NCBI GenBank assembly: GCA_036374135.1
Contig: DASUUK010000035.1
Coordinates: 1-64,000 of the forward strand
Origin: Euzebyales bacterium
Lineage (GTDB): Bacteria > Actinomycetota > Nitriliruptoria > Euzebyales > JAHELV01
DNA: 64,000 bases
Direction of reading: 5' to 3'
Each line of letters opens with the position of its first letter. Positions within the stretch are counted from its first letter, which is position 1. The notes under the pieces were generated by a model. The model ran no database searches, had not been told where the DNA came from, and saw only the letters and a program-made list of their open reading frames with translations. The translations under genes were made by a program, and so were the position numbers. Below, one piece after another: positions 43,101-54,750 of the stretch.

Positions 43101-45170
43101 TCAACCCCGGGTGCGCTCGATCGCCAGCTCGCGAAGCTTCTCGTGCGTGTGGATGCCGTCGCGCTCCTCGACGCGGTGCCACGTGCCGTCGGTTCCGTCG
43201 AGCTCCCAGGCGAGCTGATCGTCGGCCAGCACGACGTCGAGGATCTCCTGCAGTCGCCCGCGGGCGTGCTCGTCGGTGACCGGCAGCACCGCCTCGATCC
43301 GGCGGTCGAGGTTGCGGGGCATGAGATCGGCCGATCCGATCAGATAGTCGTAGCCACGCTCGGCGGACCCGAAGCGGAAGATCCTCGAGTGCTCGAGGAA
43401 GTCCCCCACGATCGAACGCACGGAGATCGTGTCGCTGAGCCCTGGTACGCCGGGACGCAGGCTGCAGATGCTGCGCACGATCAGATCGACGGGCGTGCCG
43501 GCTTCGGACGCGTCGTAGAACGCGTCGATCAGATCGGTGTCGACGAGGTTGTTGACCTTCACGACGATGTGTCCGTCGTCGGCGTCGATCTCGCGCTGGA
43601 CGAACTCGGCCAGCCGTGGGCGCAGGGACCGGGGTGCCACCAGCAGCGTGTCGTAGTCGTCGTGCCGGCTGTAGCCGGTGAGCGAGTTGAACAGGTGCGA
43701 CAGATCCCGGCCGACGCTCGGCTCACACGTGAGGATGCCGATGTCCTCGTAGATCCTGGCGGTGCTGGGGTTGTAGTTGCCGGTCCCGATGTGGGCGTAC
43801 CGGCGCAGCACGCCGTCCTCCTCGCGCACCACCAGCGCGATCTTCGAGTGCGTCTTCAGCCCGATCAGCCCGTACGCGACGTGAACGCCCGCATCCTCCA
43901 GGCTTCGGGCTCTGGAGATGTTGGCCTCCTCGTCGAACCGCGCCTTGAGCTCCACCATCGCGACGGCCTGCTTCTCGGCCTCCGCCGCGCGGATCAGCGC
44001 CTCGACGATCGGGCTCTCCTGCTCGGTCGTGCGGTAGATAGACACCTTGATCGCCAGGACGGCGGGGTCCCGGGACGCGTCGACGATGAACCTCTGCACC
44101 GACGCGTCGAAGCTGTCGTACGGGTGCTGGACGAAGATGTCGCCCCGCCCGATCTCGGCGAAGAGCGCGTCCGGTGCGCTGTCGAGCTGCGCCAGGCGCG
44201 CCGGCATGCGCGGCTCCCACGACGGATCCCGCAGCTCCTGGGGGCCGGCGCCGTACAGCTCCCACAACGCGGACATGTCCAGCGGTGCGTCCACGACGGT
44301 CTCGGCGGCCGCGCCGAGGTCCAGCTCCCGCAGCAGCCGGTCCGACAGCCACTCGGGCATCGACGGGCGGCGCTCCAGGCGCACGGCGCGTCCGAACCGC
44401 CGTTCCAGCAGATGGTCCTCGATCGTCTCGAGCAGATCCTCCGCCTCGTCCTCGCGGATCGCCAGATCGGCGTTGCGGGTCACGCGGAACTGGTGCCACT
44501 CGAGCACCTCGATGCCGGAGAACAGGGTGTCGAGCTTGTTGGCGATCACGAGTTCGATCGGGATGAAGCGCGTCCCGCTGGGCAGGCGGACGAAGCGGTC
44601 GAGCAGCGACGGCACCTTGACGCGGGCGAGCTGGCGTCGCCCACGGTCCGGGTCGTGCAGCACGACGGCCAGGTTGAGCGACAGGCTCGAGATGTGGGGG
44701 AAGGGGTGACCGGGGTCGATCGCCAGTGGTGTCAGGACCGGGAACACCTGCGCCTCGAAGTACGCGGTGACGTAGTCCAGCTCGTCGTCGTCCAGGTCGT
44801 CCCAGGCGCACAGCTCGAGCCCACCCGCCGCGAGTCCCGGTGCGATCTCGTCGTTGAACAGCGCCGACTGCTCGTCGGCCAGCTCCTGGGCATAGGTGCG
44901 CACGGCGGCGAGCTGGTGCGCGGGCGGGATCTGGTCGGGCGACACCGTCTCCGCGCCGGTCTTGGCCTGCTCGAGCAGGCTGCCGACACGCTTCTGGAAG
45001 AACTCGTCGTTGTTGGTCGCGAAGATCGCGAGGAACTTGGCGCGTTCGAGCAGTGGGCGACGCTTGTCCGCAGCGACGGCCAGCACGCGGGCGTTGAACG
45101 ACATGGTCGACAGCTCGCGGTTGAGGTACCGCGCACTTCCGAGCCCCACGGGCGAGGCGGACTCGGTCAT
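43101..45170 (-). CDS. ppk1: Polyphosphate kinase 1
   Basis: A 689-residue Ppk1. Domains in order: N (to about 110, with RYLNRELSTMSFNARVL), H (about 115-320), and the two phospholipase-D-like C domains. The autophosphorylated His is His441 in LIGLKTHSKIALVVRE, with the second active-site His460 in YAHIGTGNYNPSTA. The enzyme reversibly makes polyphosphate from ATP, for energy and phosphate storage and stress responses. It is divergent from the DUF4191 gene with a 60-bp gap. No pho-box could be identified. Confidence 0.96.
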   Translation of the reverse strand: MTESASPVGLGSARYLNRELSTMSFNARVLAVAADKRRPLLERAKFLAIFATNNDEFFQKRVGSLLEQAKTGAETVSPDQIPPAHQLAAVRTYAQELADEQSALFNDEIAPGLAAGGLELCAWDDLDDDELDYVTAYFEAQVFPVLTPLAIDPGHPFPHISSLSLNLAVVLHDPDRGRRQLARVKVPSLLDRFVRLPSGTRFIPIELVIANKLDTLFSGIEVLEWHQFRVTRNADLAIREDEAEDLLETIEDHLLERRFGRAVRLERRPSMPEWLSDRLLRELDLGAAAETVVDAPLDMSALWELYGAGPQELRDPSWEPRMPARLAQLDSAPDALFAEIGRGDIFVQHPYDSFDASVQRFIVDASRDPAVLAIKVSIYRTTEQESPIVEALIRAAEAEKQAVAMVELKARFDEEANISRARSLEDAGVHVAYGLIGLKTHSKIALVVREEDGVLRRYAHIGTGNYNPSTARIYEDIGILTCEPSVGRDLSHLFNSLTGYSRHDDYDTLLVAPRSLRPRLAEFVQREIDADDGHIVVKVNNLVDTDLIDAFYDASEAGTPVDLIVRSICSLRPGVPGLSDTISVRSIVGDFLEHSRIFRFGSAERGYDYLIGSADLMPRNLDRRIEAVLPVTDEHARGRLQEILDVVLADDQLAWELDGTDGTWHRVEERDGIHTHEKLRELAIERTRG

Positions 45171-45230
45171 CGAGACTCATCTCCTCACGAGTGCGTGCAC
45201 AGCATGCACACGACGGCCTACCATCCAATC

Positions 45231-45896
45231 ATGGCTTCCCGATTTCGTGACCGAGTAGGCGACCGCCTACGACAAATTCGGCTCGCGTTCACCCAGACGC
45301 GGGCACACGACGACCGACTGGTGCCGTACATGGTGGCAGCGGCCATCGCAGGCATGGTGCTGCCGCTGGCTGTCCTGACGTGGCTCGGCTCGCCGGTGCT
45401 CGGCGTGATCGCCGGACTGGCGATGGCCGCGCCGAGCGCGATGATCGTGCTGGGCGTCCGCGGCCAGAACGCCGCCATCGCGCAGATCGAGGGCCAGCCC
45501 GGTGCCGCGCTCGCCGTGCTCCAGCAGCTCAGGGGGACGTGGAAGGTCACGCCCGCAGTGGCCTTCAGCGGCAAGCAGGACCTGGTGCACCGCGTGGTCG
45601 GTCGCCCGGGTGTGATCCTCGTCGGGGAGGGTCGGCGATCCCGGGTACGGGCGCTGCTGCGCCAGGAAGCGCGCAAGACCGCACGCATCAGTGGCGACAT
45701 CCCCGTGCACGAGGTCAGCGTCGGCCATGCTGACGACCAGGTGGAGCTCGGCGGCCTGCGCATGCACGTGATGAAGCTGCCGCGGGCGATGAAGGCCAAG
45801 GAGATCGGCCCGCTCGACCGCCGGCTGCACGCGCTGGGCGGTTCCGACCTGCCCCTGCCGAAGGGTCCGCTGCCCAACGTGCGGCGGCCGCGGTAG
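45231..45896 (+). CDS. DUF4191-family membrane protein
   Basis: A 221-residue protein of the actinobacterial DUF4191 family: a basic N-terminus (RQIRLAFTQTRAHDDRLVPY), two membrane helices (about 32-53 and 56-78), and a soluble domain with VTPAVAFSGKQDLVHRVVGR, PGVILVGEG and RVRALLRQEARKTARI. The function is unknown; in other actinobacteria a homologue lies near lipoate or glutamine synthetase genes. It is divergent from ppk1 and followed by hairpins that probably end transcription. Confidence 0.85.
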   Translation: MASRFRDRVGDRLRQIRLAFTQTRAHDDRLVPYMVAAAIAGMVLPLAVLTWLGSPVLGVIAGLAMAAPSAMIVLGVRGQNAAIAQIEGQPGAALAVLQQLRGTWKVTPAVAFSGKQDLVHRVVGRPGVILVGEGRRSRVRALLRQEARKTARISGDIPVHEVSVGHADDQVELGGLRMHVMKLPRAMKAKEIGPLDRRLHALGGSDLPLPKGPLPNVRRPR

Positions 45897-45903
45897 CGCG
45901 TCG

Positions 45904-45947
45904 GTCGACGGCACGTGGCCATCACCGTCGACGGACGCCGCGGCGTC
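45904..45947 (+). terminator. Possible terminator between DUF4191 gene and tRNA-Leu
   Basis: Two inverted repeats in succession: GTCGACGG (45904-45911) with CCGTCGAC (45925-45932), 13-base loop, and the perfect palindrome GACGCCGCGGCGTC (45934-45947). They separate convergent transcripts and could serve both. Confidence 0.4.
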
Positions 45948-45953
45948 GACTGG

Positions 45954-46038
<85 letters not shown>

Positions 46039-46177
46039 TTGGGACAAGCAACGCCGCAGCGCGCGGAGTGTAGCATCGCCAGAAGCACGCTGCGGCGCGC
46101 GTGACGGGGTCGCACGACCCTCCGACGTCCTGTCATCCCCCATGTGCCCGCCACCTCGAGGGAAACCGAGCGAACGG

Positions 46178-46888
46178 ATGAGTGTCCTGCGGGATTTTGA
46201 ACGACGCCTTGAAGGAGCTGTCGAAGGCTTCTTCGCACGAGCGTTCCGGTCCGGGCTGCAGCCTGTGGAGCTCGCCAAGGCGATACAGCGCTACGCGGGG
46301 AACTACCAGAACGTCGGGGTCGACGGCGTGTTCGTACCCAACGTCTACCGCTTCGAGCTGAGCCCTTCCGATCACGAGCGGTTCCGGGAGTTCGGTGAGT
46401 CGCTGGCCAATGAGCTGAGCGACGTGCTGGTGCGCACGGCCGCCGAGCGCGGCTGGCAGCTGCGTGGGCCCGCGCGCATCGAACTGGCCATCGACGACCA
46501 CGTCCCTGTGGGCACGTACGAGCTTCGCGGCAAGGTCGAGGCGGGCCGACAGGACGGTCCGTCGCGCCGGACCGGCGGTCCGCGTAACCTCGCGCCGGAG
46601 CGGCACGGCGCCGTCCTCGAGCTCGTGGATCAGGCCGGCCAGGAGATCCCGATCTCGGACCAGGCGGTCATCGGCCGCATGCCCGGCTGTGACGTCCAAC
46701 TCGACGACCCCTCGGTGTCACGGCGCCATGCGCGGATCAGCCGCGGTGACCAGGGGTGGCTCATCGAGGATCTCGGCTCGACCAACGGAATCATGGTCAA
46801 CGGCACCACCGTCGACCGCGAGTACCTCGCGGGCGGCGAGGACCTCGAGCTCGGCAACGTCAGGTTGCGGTTCGTCGCAGGCCGCTAG
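46178..46888 (+). CDS. fhaA: FhaA-type DUF3662/FHA-domain protein
   Basis: A 236-residue protein. The N-terminal DUF3662 domain (RDFERRLEGAVEGFFARAFR, QPVELAKAIQRYAGNYQNVG, VPNVYRFELSPSDHERFREF) is followed by a linker and a C-terminal FHA domain from about 150 (IGRMPGCDVQLDDPSVSRRH and LIEDLGSTNGIMVNG). The FHA domain binds phosphothreonine; in mycobacteria FhaA binds phosphorylated MviN and links kinase signalling to peptidoglycan synthesis. It is shorter than the mycobacterial protein because the middle linker is small. It is the first gene of the fhaA-fhaB-pstP-rodA-pbpA-pknB operon. Confidence 0.93.
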   Translation: MSVLRDFERRLEGAVEGFFARAFRSGLQPVELAKAIQRYAGNYQNVGVDGVFVPNVYRFELSPSDHERFREFGESLANELSDVLVRTAAERGWQLRGPARIELAIDDHVPVGTYELRGKVEAGRQDGPSRRTGGPRNLAPERHGAVLELVDQAGQEIPISDQAVIGRMPGCDVQLDDPSVSRRHARISRGDQGWLIEDLGSTNGIMVNGTTVDREYLAGGEDLELGNVRLRFVAGR

Positions 46889-46895
46889 ACCGGCG

Positions 46896-47309
46896 ATGCC
46901 ACCCATCATTCTGTGGTTGCTGCAGGGGTTCTTCCTGCTGTTGCTCTACATCTTCTTGTGGCGCGCGGTCCGCGCCATCGTCCGCGATCTGCGGACGCCC
47001 GGACCGGCACCACGGCCGGCACCCGGCCAATTGGTCGTGCACATCCCGGACGGTCGGCCACGCATCATCGACCTGGAGCAGGACGCCATCCTCTTCGGCC
47101 GGTCGCCATCTAGTACAGTGCGGCTCGAGGATCCGTACGTCAGTGACGACCACGCGCGCATCTATCAGGCGGACGGCAGCTGGATGGTCGCCGACTGCAA
47201 GTCGACCAACGGTACGTTCCTCAACCGGGTGAAGGTGACCACGCCGACACAGATCGCGGCCGGCGATCAGCTCGGGATCGGGAAGACGATCGTCGAGGTC
47301 AGGAAGTGA
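46896..47309 (+). CDS. fhaB: FhaB-type membrane-anchored FHA protein
   Basis: A 137-residue protein with an N-terminal membrane helix (LWLLQGFFLLLLYIFLWRAV) and an FHA domain (LFGRSPSSTVRLEDPYVSDD, HARIYQADGSWMVADCKSTN, GTFLNRVKV). It matches FhaB/FipA, which is phosphorylated by PknA/PknB and connects kinase signalling with the division machinery. It starts eight bases after fhaA and overlaps pstP by GTGA. Confidence 0.93.
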   Translation: MPPIILWLLQGFFLLLLYIFLWRAVRAIVRDLRTPGPAPRPAPGQLVVHIPDGRPRIIDLEQDAILFGRSPSSTVRLEDPYVSDDHARIYQADGSWMVADCKSTNGTFLNRVKVTTPTQIAAGDQLGIGKTIVEVRK

Positions 47310-48700
47310 CAGTGCGCGGGCAGGCGCTGACGGTGCGTGCGTTCGGCGCGACCCACACCGGACGCGTCCGCGCGGGCAACGAGGACAGCTTCCTCGTCGG
47401 CGACGTCGTGCACGCCGTCGCTGACGGCATGGGTGGCCATCAGGCGGGCGAGATCGCGTCCGATGCCGCGCTCGAGCCGCTGCGCATCCTCGACGTGTCG
47501 TCCCTGCGCGGTCCCGAGGAGGTCAGCGACGCACTGGCCGCCGCGGTCCGCGACGCCAACACGCTCGTCGTCGAGCGTGCATCGTCGGATCCGCAACTGG
47601 AGGGGATGGGCACGACCCTGACCGCGGTCGCCGTGCGGGACGGCCAACTGCACGTGGCGCACGTCGGTGACAGTCGGGCCTACCTGCTGCGCGACGACGA
47701 GCAGATGAGCCAGTTGACCACCGACCACACCCTGGTCGAGCGGCTGGTGCGGGAGGGGCGGTTGTCGCGCGACGAGGCGGCGACCCATCCGCAGCGCAAC
47801 GTGATCACCCGCGCCATCGGGCACGAGACCACGGTCGACGTGGAGGTGCTGCCACCGATCACCCTGCACGACGGCGACCAGGTCCTGCTGTGCTCCGACG
47901 GCCTGTCGGGGCCGGTCGACGACACACGCATCGCCGGGATCCTGGCCAGCACGCCCGACGGGGACCAGGCCGTCACCGCGCTGCTGGCGCAGGCCAACGC
48001 CGCCGGTGGCCCCGACAACATCACGGCGGTGCTGATCCGCGTCGGCGACCACTGGGCCCAGCCGGCTGCACCGGCGGACGAGCCCGACGGGTCCACCACG
48101 CAGCAGATCGCGTCGCTCCCCACCGACGCCGGCACGGCCGGGGACCCCGCGGCGAACGCCCGTGCCGATGGGACCGACCGCTCGACGGACGACCGGGTGG
48201 GCGGCGACGCCGCGGCCCCGACGGCGGTGGCCGAACCGACCGGTGACGGCCGTGCGGTCGCGACCACCGAGGTGCCGCCGCCGGCCGCGCCCGCGGGCGA
48301 CCGCCGTGCACGCACGCGCTCCCGGCGCATCGTCGTGCGGTCCATCGCGGTGCTGATGGCGCTCGTCGTGGTCGGTGCGCTCGTGCTGGGCGGCGGGTGG
48401 CTGCTGCTGTCGCGCTCCTACTTCGTCGGGGAGCACGAGGGCATGGTCGCGATCTACCGCGGCATCCCACAGGAGTTCGCCGGCGTGACGGCGGCCCGCG
48501 TCGTACCCACCGAGATCACCACGACACCGGTGTCGGCGTTCCCCGAGTTCCGCCAGCAGGCGATCACGGAGGGTCTGACCGCGCAGAGCCTGACGGACGC
48601 ACAGCACATCGTGGAGGACCTGCAGGAGCAGGCGCGCGACGCGCAGCAGCCGGCGCCGGCCATCGGAGAACCGTTGACCGAGCCCACGCAGGGCCCGTGA
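47306..48700 (+). CDS. pstP: PP2C-type Ser/Thr protein phosphatase
   Basis: A 464-residue membrane phosphatase. The PP2C domain covers about 10-245: RAGNEDSFLVGD, VADGMGGHQAGEIASD, MGTTLTAVAVRDGQLHVAHV, GDSRAYLLR, DQVLLCSDGLSGPV and GGPDNITAVLIR contain the metal-binding Asp residues. An acidic, Thr/Ala-rich linker, one membrane helix (about 345-370) and an extracytoplasmic tail of about 95 residues follow. It removes phosphates placed by PknB and on its targets. The start GTG overlaps the fhaB stop. Confidence 0.94.
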   Translation: MTVRGQALTVRAFGATHTGRVRAGNEDSFLVGDVVHAVADGMGGHQAGEIASDAALEPLRILDVSSLRGPEEVSDALAAAVRDANTLVVERASSDPQLEGMGTTLTAVAVRDGQLHVAHVGDSRAYLLRDDEQMSQLTTDHTLVERLVREGRLSRDEAATHPQRNVITRAIGHETTVDVEVLPPITLHDGDQVLLCSDGLSGPVDDTRIAGILASTPDGDQAVTALLAQANAAGGPDNITAVLIRVGDHWAQPAAPADEPDGSTTQQIASLPTDAGTAGDPAANARADGTDRSTDDRVGGDAAAPTAVAEPTGDGRAVATTEVPPPAAPAGDRRARTRSRRIVVRSIAVLMALVVVGALVLGGGWLLLSRSYFVGEHEGMVAIYRGIPQEFAGVTAARVVPTEITTTPVSAFPEFRQQAITEGLTAQSLTDAQHIVEDLQEQARDAQQPAPAIGEPLTEPTQGP

Positions 48701-50091
48701 ACGCCGCCGAGACCAAGCTGGAGGCGCGGCGGCGGGCCAACACCGAACTGGGTCTGCTGGTGCTCGCGCTGGTCGTGTGCCTCGTGGCATACGCGCTGGT
48801 CGGACTCGCCCGCGAGCCCAAGCTGCCTGCCGGCATGGCCGGTTACGGCGGCGTGCTGGCGGTGCTCGCCGTGGGCACCCACCTGCTGACACGCCGCATC
48901 GCGCCCGGGGCTGACCCCCTGCTGTTCCCGCTCGCGTACGTCCTGAACGGCCTCGGCCTGGTCATGATCCGGCGGATCGACTATGCCCTCGCCGCGAGTG
49001 ACACGTCCGAGCTGGCTCCGTCGCAGACGGTGTGGACCATGGTCGGCGTCGGGCTGCTGATCACGACGTTGCTCGTGATCCGCGACTACGAGTCCCTCGA
49101 CCGGTACCGCTACAGCATCGGCATCGGCGCGATCGTGCTGCTGCTGATGCCGCTGCTGCCCGTGATCGGCGCCAACATCAACGGCGCCAACCTGTGGATC
49201 CGGGTGGCCGGGTTCTCGATCCAGCCCGGTGAGTTCGCCAAGATCGGCCTCGCCGTGTTCTTCGCCAGCTACCTGGCGGAGAACCGGCAGCTGCTGACAG
49301 TGGCGACGAACCGGGTCGGGCCGGTGATGGTACCGCCGGCTCGCGCGTTCGGTCCCGTGCTCGCCGTCTGGGTGCTCAGCCTCGCCGTCCTTGTGTTCGA
49401 ACGTGACCTGGGGCTGTCGCTGCTGTTGTTCGGCCTGTTCATCTGCATGCTGTACGTCGCGACGTCACGCATCGCGTACGTGATCGGCGGGGTCAGCCTG
49501 TTCGCACTGGGCGGCTTCATGGCCTACCAGCTGTTCGGACACGTCCGCGATCGGATCGGTATCTGGCTGGACCTGTGGAACAGCGACGCGTTCGGTGCCG
49601 GCCAGCTGCAGCAGTCGCTGTTCGCGCTGGGCACCGGTGGCGTGGCCGGCGTCGGGCTTGGTCAGGGGCACCCCGACTTCATCCCGATCGTGTCGACCGA
49701 CTTCATCTTCAGCGCGTTCGGTGAGGAAGTCGGACTGCTGGGCACGACCGGCCTGCTCCTGTGCTACCTGCTGTTCATCGGACGGGGCTACCGCATCGCG
49801 CTGCGATGCCGCCAGGAGTTCGGGCAGCTGCTCGCAATGGGCCTGGTCACCCTGTACGCACTGCAGGTCTTCATCATCGTCGGTGGCGTGACCCGCCTGA
49901 TCCCCCTCACCGGCCTGACGCTGCCGTTCGTGTCCTATGGCGGATCGTCCCTGCTGGCGAACTACGTGCTGGTCGGGCTGCTCATCCGCGTCTCGGCCAC
50001 TGAGCTGGGGACACGTGGCAGGCCACTGCGCCGCCGACGCGCGGCCGCACGCGAGGACGAGGCCGACGATGCCGGGAAGGCGCAGGCGTGA
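48697..50091 (+). CDS. rodA: SEDS-family peptidoglycan glycosyltransferase (RodA/FtsW)
   Basis: A 464-residue SEDS protein with about twelve membrane helices. GANLWIRVAGFSIQPGEFAK is the typical region near the catalytic Asp loop, followed later by FERDLGLSLLLFGLF; VSTDFIFSAFGEEVGLLGT and GLTLPFVSYGGSSLLANYVL are the conserved C-terminal signature. It polymerises lipid II at the membrane. Its partner is the transpeptidase encoded next. GTG at 48697 overlaps the pstP stop. By position it is the RodA of the mycobacterial cluster, though naming RodA versus FtsW from sequence is uncertain. Confidence 0.93.
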   Translation: MNAAETKLEARRRANTELGLLVLALVVCLVAYALVGLAREPKLPAGMAGYGGVLAVLAVGTHLLTRRIAPGADPLLFPLAYVLNGLGLVMIRRIDYALAASDTSELAPSQTVWTMVGVGLLITTLLVIRDYESLDRYRYSIGIGAIVLLLMPLLPVIGANINGANLWIRVAGFSIQPGEFAKIGLAVFFASYLAENRQLLTVATNRVGPVMVPPARAFGPVLAVWVLSLAVLVFERDLGLSLLLFGLFICMLYVATSRIAYVIGGVSLFALGGFMAYQLFGHVRDRIGIWLDLWNSDAFGAGQLQQSLFALGTGGVAGVGLGQGHPDFIPIVSTDFIFSAFGEEVGLLGTTGLLLCYLLFIGRGYRIALRCRQEFGQLLAMGLVTLYALQVFIIVGGVTRLIPLTGLTLPFVSYGGSSLLANYVLVGLLIRVSATELGTRGRPLRRRRAAAREDEADDAGKAQA

Positions 50092-51578
50092 ACGCCTCCA
50101 TCCGCCGGGTGGCTCTGCTGATCGTGGCGCTCTTCGCCGCGCTGTTCGTCAACCTCAACTACCTGCAGGTCGTCCGCGCCGACGACCTCGCGTCCAACGG
50201 CGCCAATGCTCGTCGGCTCGTGGAGGAGTACGAGTCGGAACGTGGGCGGATCCTCATCGGCGACGGCAACGCCACGCGCCCGATCGCCGAGTCCGTCGAG
50301 ACGGGCGGCGAGCTGAAGTATCGGCGCACCTATGCGAGCGGACCACGCTACGCACACGTGACCGGGTACTCGTCGCCCATCTTCGGACGCTCCGAGATCG
50401 AGCGGGCGTTCAACGACGAGCTGACCGGCAACGCCCCGGAGGCCTTCGCGCGCAACCTCGCAGACCTCATTGCGGGTCGCGAGCGTGCGGGCGACTCGGT
50501 GCACACGACCGTACGGGAGGCGGTCCAGCAAGCCGCCGCGGAAGGGGTCGGCAACCGCGAAGGTGCGGTCGTCGCACTCGAGCCGCGGACCGGGGCGGTG
50601 CTCGCGCTCTGGTCGTCGCCGACGTACGACCCGAACGCGCTGGCCAGTCACAACCCGGCCGACGTCCGCGCCGCGTGGGAGGACCTGAACGCCGACCCGG
50701 CCACGCCGTTGCTCAACCGCGCGGTACGCGAGTCGTATCCCCCCGGCTCGACGTTCAAGCTGGTCACCGCCGCAGCCGCCCTGGAGAGCGGGGTGAGCCC
50801 TGACCAGACGTTCACCGACCCCGCGGCGCTGGATCTGCCACAGACCACCGCGACGATCGGCAACTTCAGCGGCGGGACGTGCAACGGAGGGCAGCCGATC
50901 ACCCTCACGCAGGCGCTGACCATCAGCTGCAACACGACCTTTGCCCAGCTCGGCCTCGAACTGGGACCCGACCTGCTGGCCGAACAGGCCGAGCGCTTCG
51001 GCTTCAACGCCGAGTGGACCTTCCAGCTCCCCGGTCCCGGGACGAGTCAGATCCCCACCGATCTCGATCCTCCCGCCACGGCCCAGAGCGCGATCGGCCA
51101 GCGCGACGTGCGGGCAACGCCGTTGCAGATGGCCATGGTCGCCGCCGCGATCGGCAACGACGGGGTGTTGATGACCCCACGCATCGTCGACCGCGTCGAG
51201 GACATGTCCGGTCGGGTGATCCGTCCGTTCGAGCCCGAGGAGCTGCGCCTGCCCGATCAGCCGAGTGCGCAGGCGCTCAGTCGCAGTTCGGCCGACGCGC
51301 TGCAGGCCATGATGGAGAACGTGGTCAACGCGGGCTCCGGTCAGTCCGCAGCGATCAGCGGCGTCGAGGTCGCCGGCAAGACCGGCACCGCTGAGACAGG
51401 GCAGGGTCGCCCACCTACGGTGTGGTTCGTAGGATTCGCGCCGGCGGACGACCCGACCGTCGCGGTGGCCGTCGTCCTGCCGGACGGTGGCGGCGCGGGC
51501 AGCGGTGCCACCGGTGGTGCCGTCGCCGCTCCCGTAGCGGCCCGGGTGATGCAGGCCGCACTCGACACAGCACAGTGA
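50088..51578 (+). CDS. pbpA: Class B penicillin-binding protein (PbpA)
   Basis: A 496-residue transpeptidase. An N-terminal anchor (VALLIVALFAALFVNLNYLQ) precedes a dimerisation domain and the transpeptidase domain with S221TFK, S280CN and K431TG, all catalytic motifs intact. It crosslinks peptidoglycan made by the SEDS partner encoded immediately upstream (GTGA overlap). It is the mycobacterial PbpA position and length, shorter than PBP2b types. Phosphorylation by the neighbouring kinase is known for the mycobacterial homologue. Confidence 0.95.
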   Translation: MNASIRRVALLIVALFAALFVNLNYLQVVRADDLASNGANARRLVEEYESERGRILIGDGNATRPIAESVETGGELKYRRTYASGPRYAHVTGYSSPIFGRSEIERAFNDELTGNAPEAFARNLADLIAGRERAGDSVHTTVREAVQQAAAEGVGNREGAVVALEPRTGAVLALWSSPTYDPNALASHNPADVRAAWEDLNADPATPLLNRAVRESYPPGSTFKLVTAAAALESGVSPDQTFTDPAALDLPQTTATIGNFSGGTCNGGQPITLTQALTISCNTTFAQLGLELGPDLLAEQAERFGFNAEWTFQLPGPGTSQIPTDLDPPATAQSAIGQRDVRATPLQMAMVAAAIGNDGVLMTPRIVDRVEDMSGRVIRPFEPEELRLPDQPSAQALSRSSADALQAMMENVVNAGSGQSAAISGVEVAGKTGTAETGQGRPPTVWFVGFAPADDPTVAVAVVLPDGGGAGSGATGGAVAAPVAARVMQAALDTAQ

Positions 51579-51615
51579 GCTGGCGTCGCCGACGGCGACA
51601 GACAGCGAGGACGAC

Positions 51616-53664
<2,049 letters not shown>

Positions 53665-53724
53665 CCACGGTCGACGGATCGTCGCCCGCGCAGGACGCGG
53701 CGGCTCGTCAGCCCTCGGTCGTCG

Positions 53725-54750
53725 TCATCGGGCGAGCAACGCCTGCGCGGCGGCGAGCCCGCTGCGCGCCGCGCCCTCGATCCGCGCGTGTCCGAACGCG
53801 TCGCCGGCGAACCCCACCGCGGCGCCGTCGACGGCACCGTGCAGGGTTCGATGGTCGACGAGGTCGCGGGGCTGGGCGTACCGCCAGCGCTTGACCTGGG
53901 CGGCGACCACGGTCGCGTCCCCCAACCAGGGCGCCAGCCAGCCGCGCAGTGTCGCCGCGACGTCGGCCTCGGCGCGGTCGTACCACGCTGTGCTCCACGG
54001 TGCGGACGCGTGCACCGTGACCGCGGGACGGTCCGATACGGGCTTGCGGGCATTGTCGGCAAGCCAACGCACCGGCCCGTCCGCGAACTGCACCCCGCCC
54101 GGCGCGGGCAGACCCGGATCGGTGTCCAGGACCGCGAGCAACGCCAGGCACGGGTCGTAGCTGACCGCTTCGAGTGCCGCCGCCAACGACGTGGGCAGCA
54201 CCGTGCCACCGCGGGCCAGCAACGCCAGGCCCTGTGGCACCGGGGGGGTGCACACCAGCGCCGCTCCGTCGTGCACATCGGGACCACCCGCACCGGCGAC
54301 GGCCACACGCCATCGCCCGTCGCGCACCCACGCCGCCGTCGCCCGCGCATCGGTGAGGACCGTGAGATCGTCGCGGGCCAGCGCCTTGGCGAGCGCGTTC
54401 ATCCCGCCGCGCAGGACGTAGCGCGCGTGGCCGTCCCCGCCGGTCTCCGTCACGCCCGACGGTCCGTCACGGATGTCGGACGCCTGGGCGAAGCCGTCGC
54501 TCCACCGCTCGATGGGGGCGCCGGAGCGCTGCCAACGCCGCGCGAGGTCGGCGAACTCGTCGCTTCGCACGGTGAAGAACTGCGCACCGTGGTCGAGGGT
54601 CGCGCCGTCGATGCGGCGCGTGGCCAGCCGCCCGCCGGGCCCGGTGCTCTTGTCGAGGACGACGACGGTGCGACCCGCGGCGGTCAGCGACCGCGCGGCC
54701 GTGAGCCCGGCGAGCCCGGCACCGATGACCAGGACGTCGACGTCAGCCAA
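53725..54750 (-). CDS. FAD-dependent amine-oxidase-like (renalase-type) oxidoreductase
   Basis: A 341-residue flavoprotein. The dinucleotide motif is VLVIGAGLAGLTAARSLTAA; GPGGRLATRR, LDHGAQFFTVR and the C-terminal FAGDAFGHARIEGAARSGLA complete the FAD-binding signature of renalase-like or deaminating oxidases. The substrate is unknown. It overlaps trpG by eight bases at its 5' end and converges with pknB, so it likely shares the trpG transcript. The gene is not part of the mycobacterial order and looks like an insertion. Confidence 0.88.
   Translation of the reverse strand: MADVDVLVIGAGLAGLTAARSLTAAGRTVVVLDKSTGPGGRLATRRIDGATLDHGAQFFTVRSDEFADLARRWQRSGAPIERWSDGFAQASDIRDGPSGVTETGGDGHARYVLRGGMNALAKALARDDLTVLTDARATAAWVRDGRWRVAVAGAGGPDVHDGAALVCTPPVPQGLALLARGGTVLPTSLAAALEAVSYDPCLALLAVLDTDPGLPAPGGVQFADGPVRWLADNARKPVSDRPAVTVHASAPWSTAWYDRAEADVAATLRGWLAPWLGDATVVAAQVKRWRYAQPRDLVDHRTLHGAVDGAAVGFAGDAFGHARIEGAARSGLAAAQALLAR

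Noticed and set aside
42579-45230. A very long plus-strand open frame leading into the DUF4191 gene
   Set aside because: The part before 45231 lies opposite ppk1 and reads as charged low-complexity sequence; only the last 221 codons are a recognisable protein.
46039-46177. Promoter of the fhaA operon at TAGCAT near 46070
   Set aside because: No -35-like hexamer at suitable spacing could be found, so the site is not supported.
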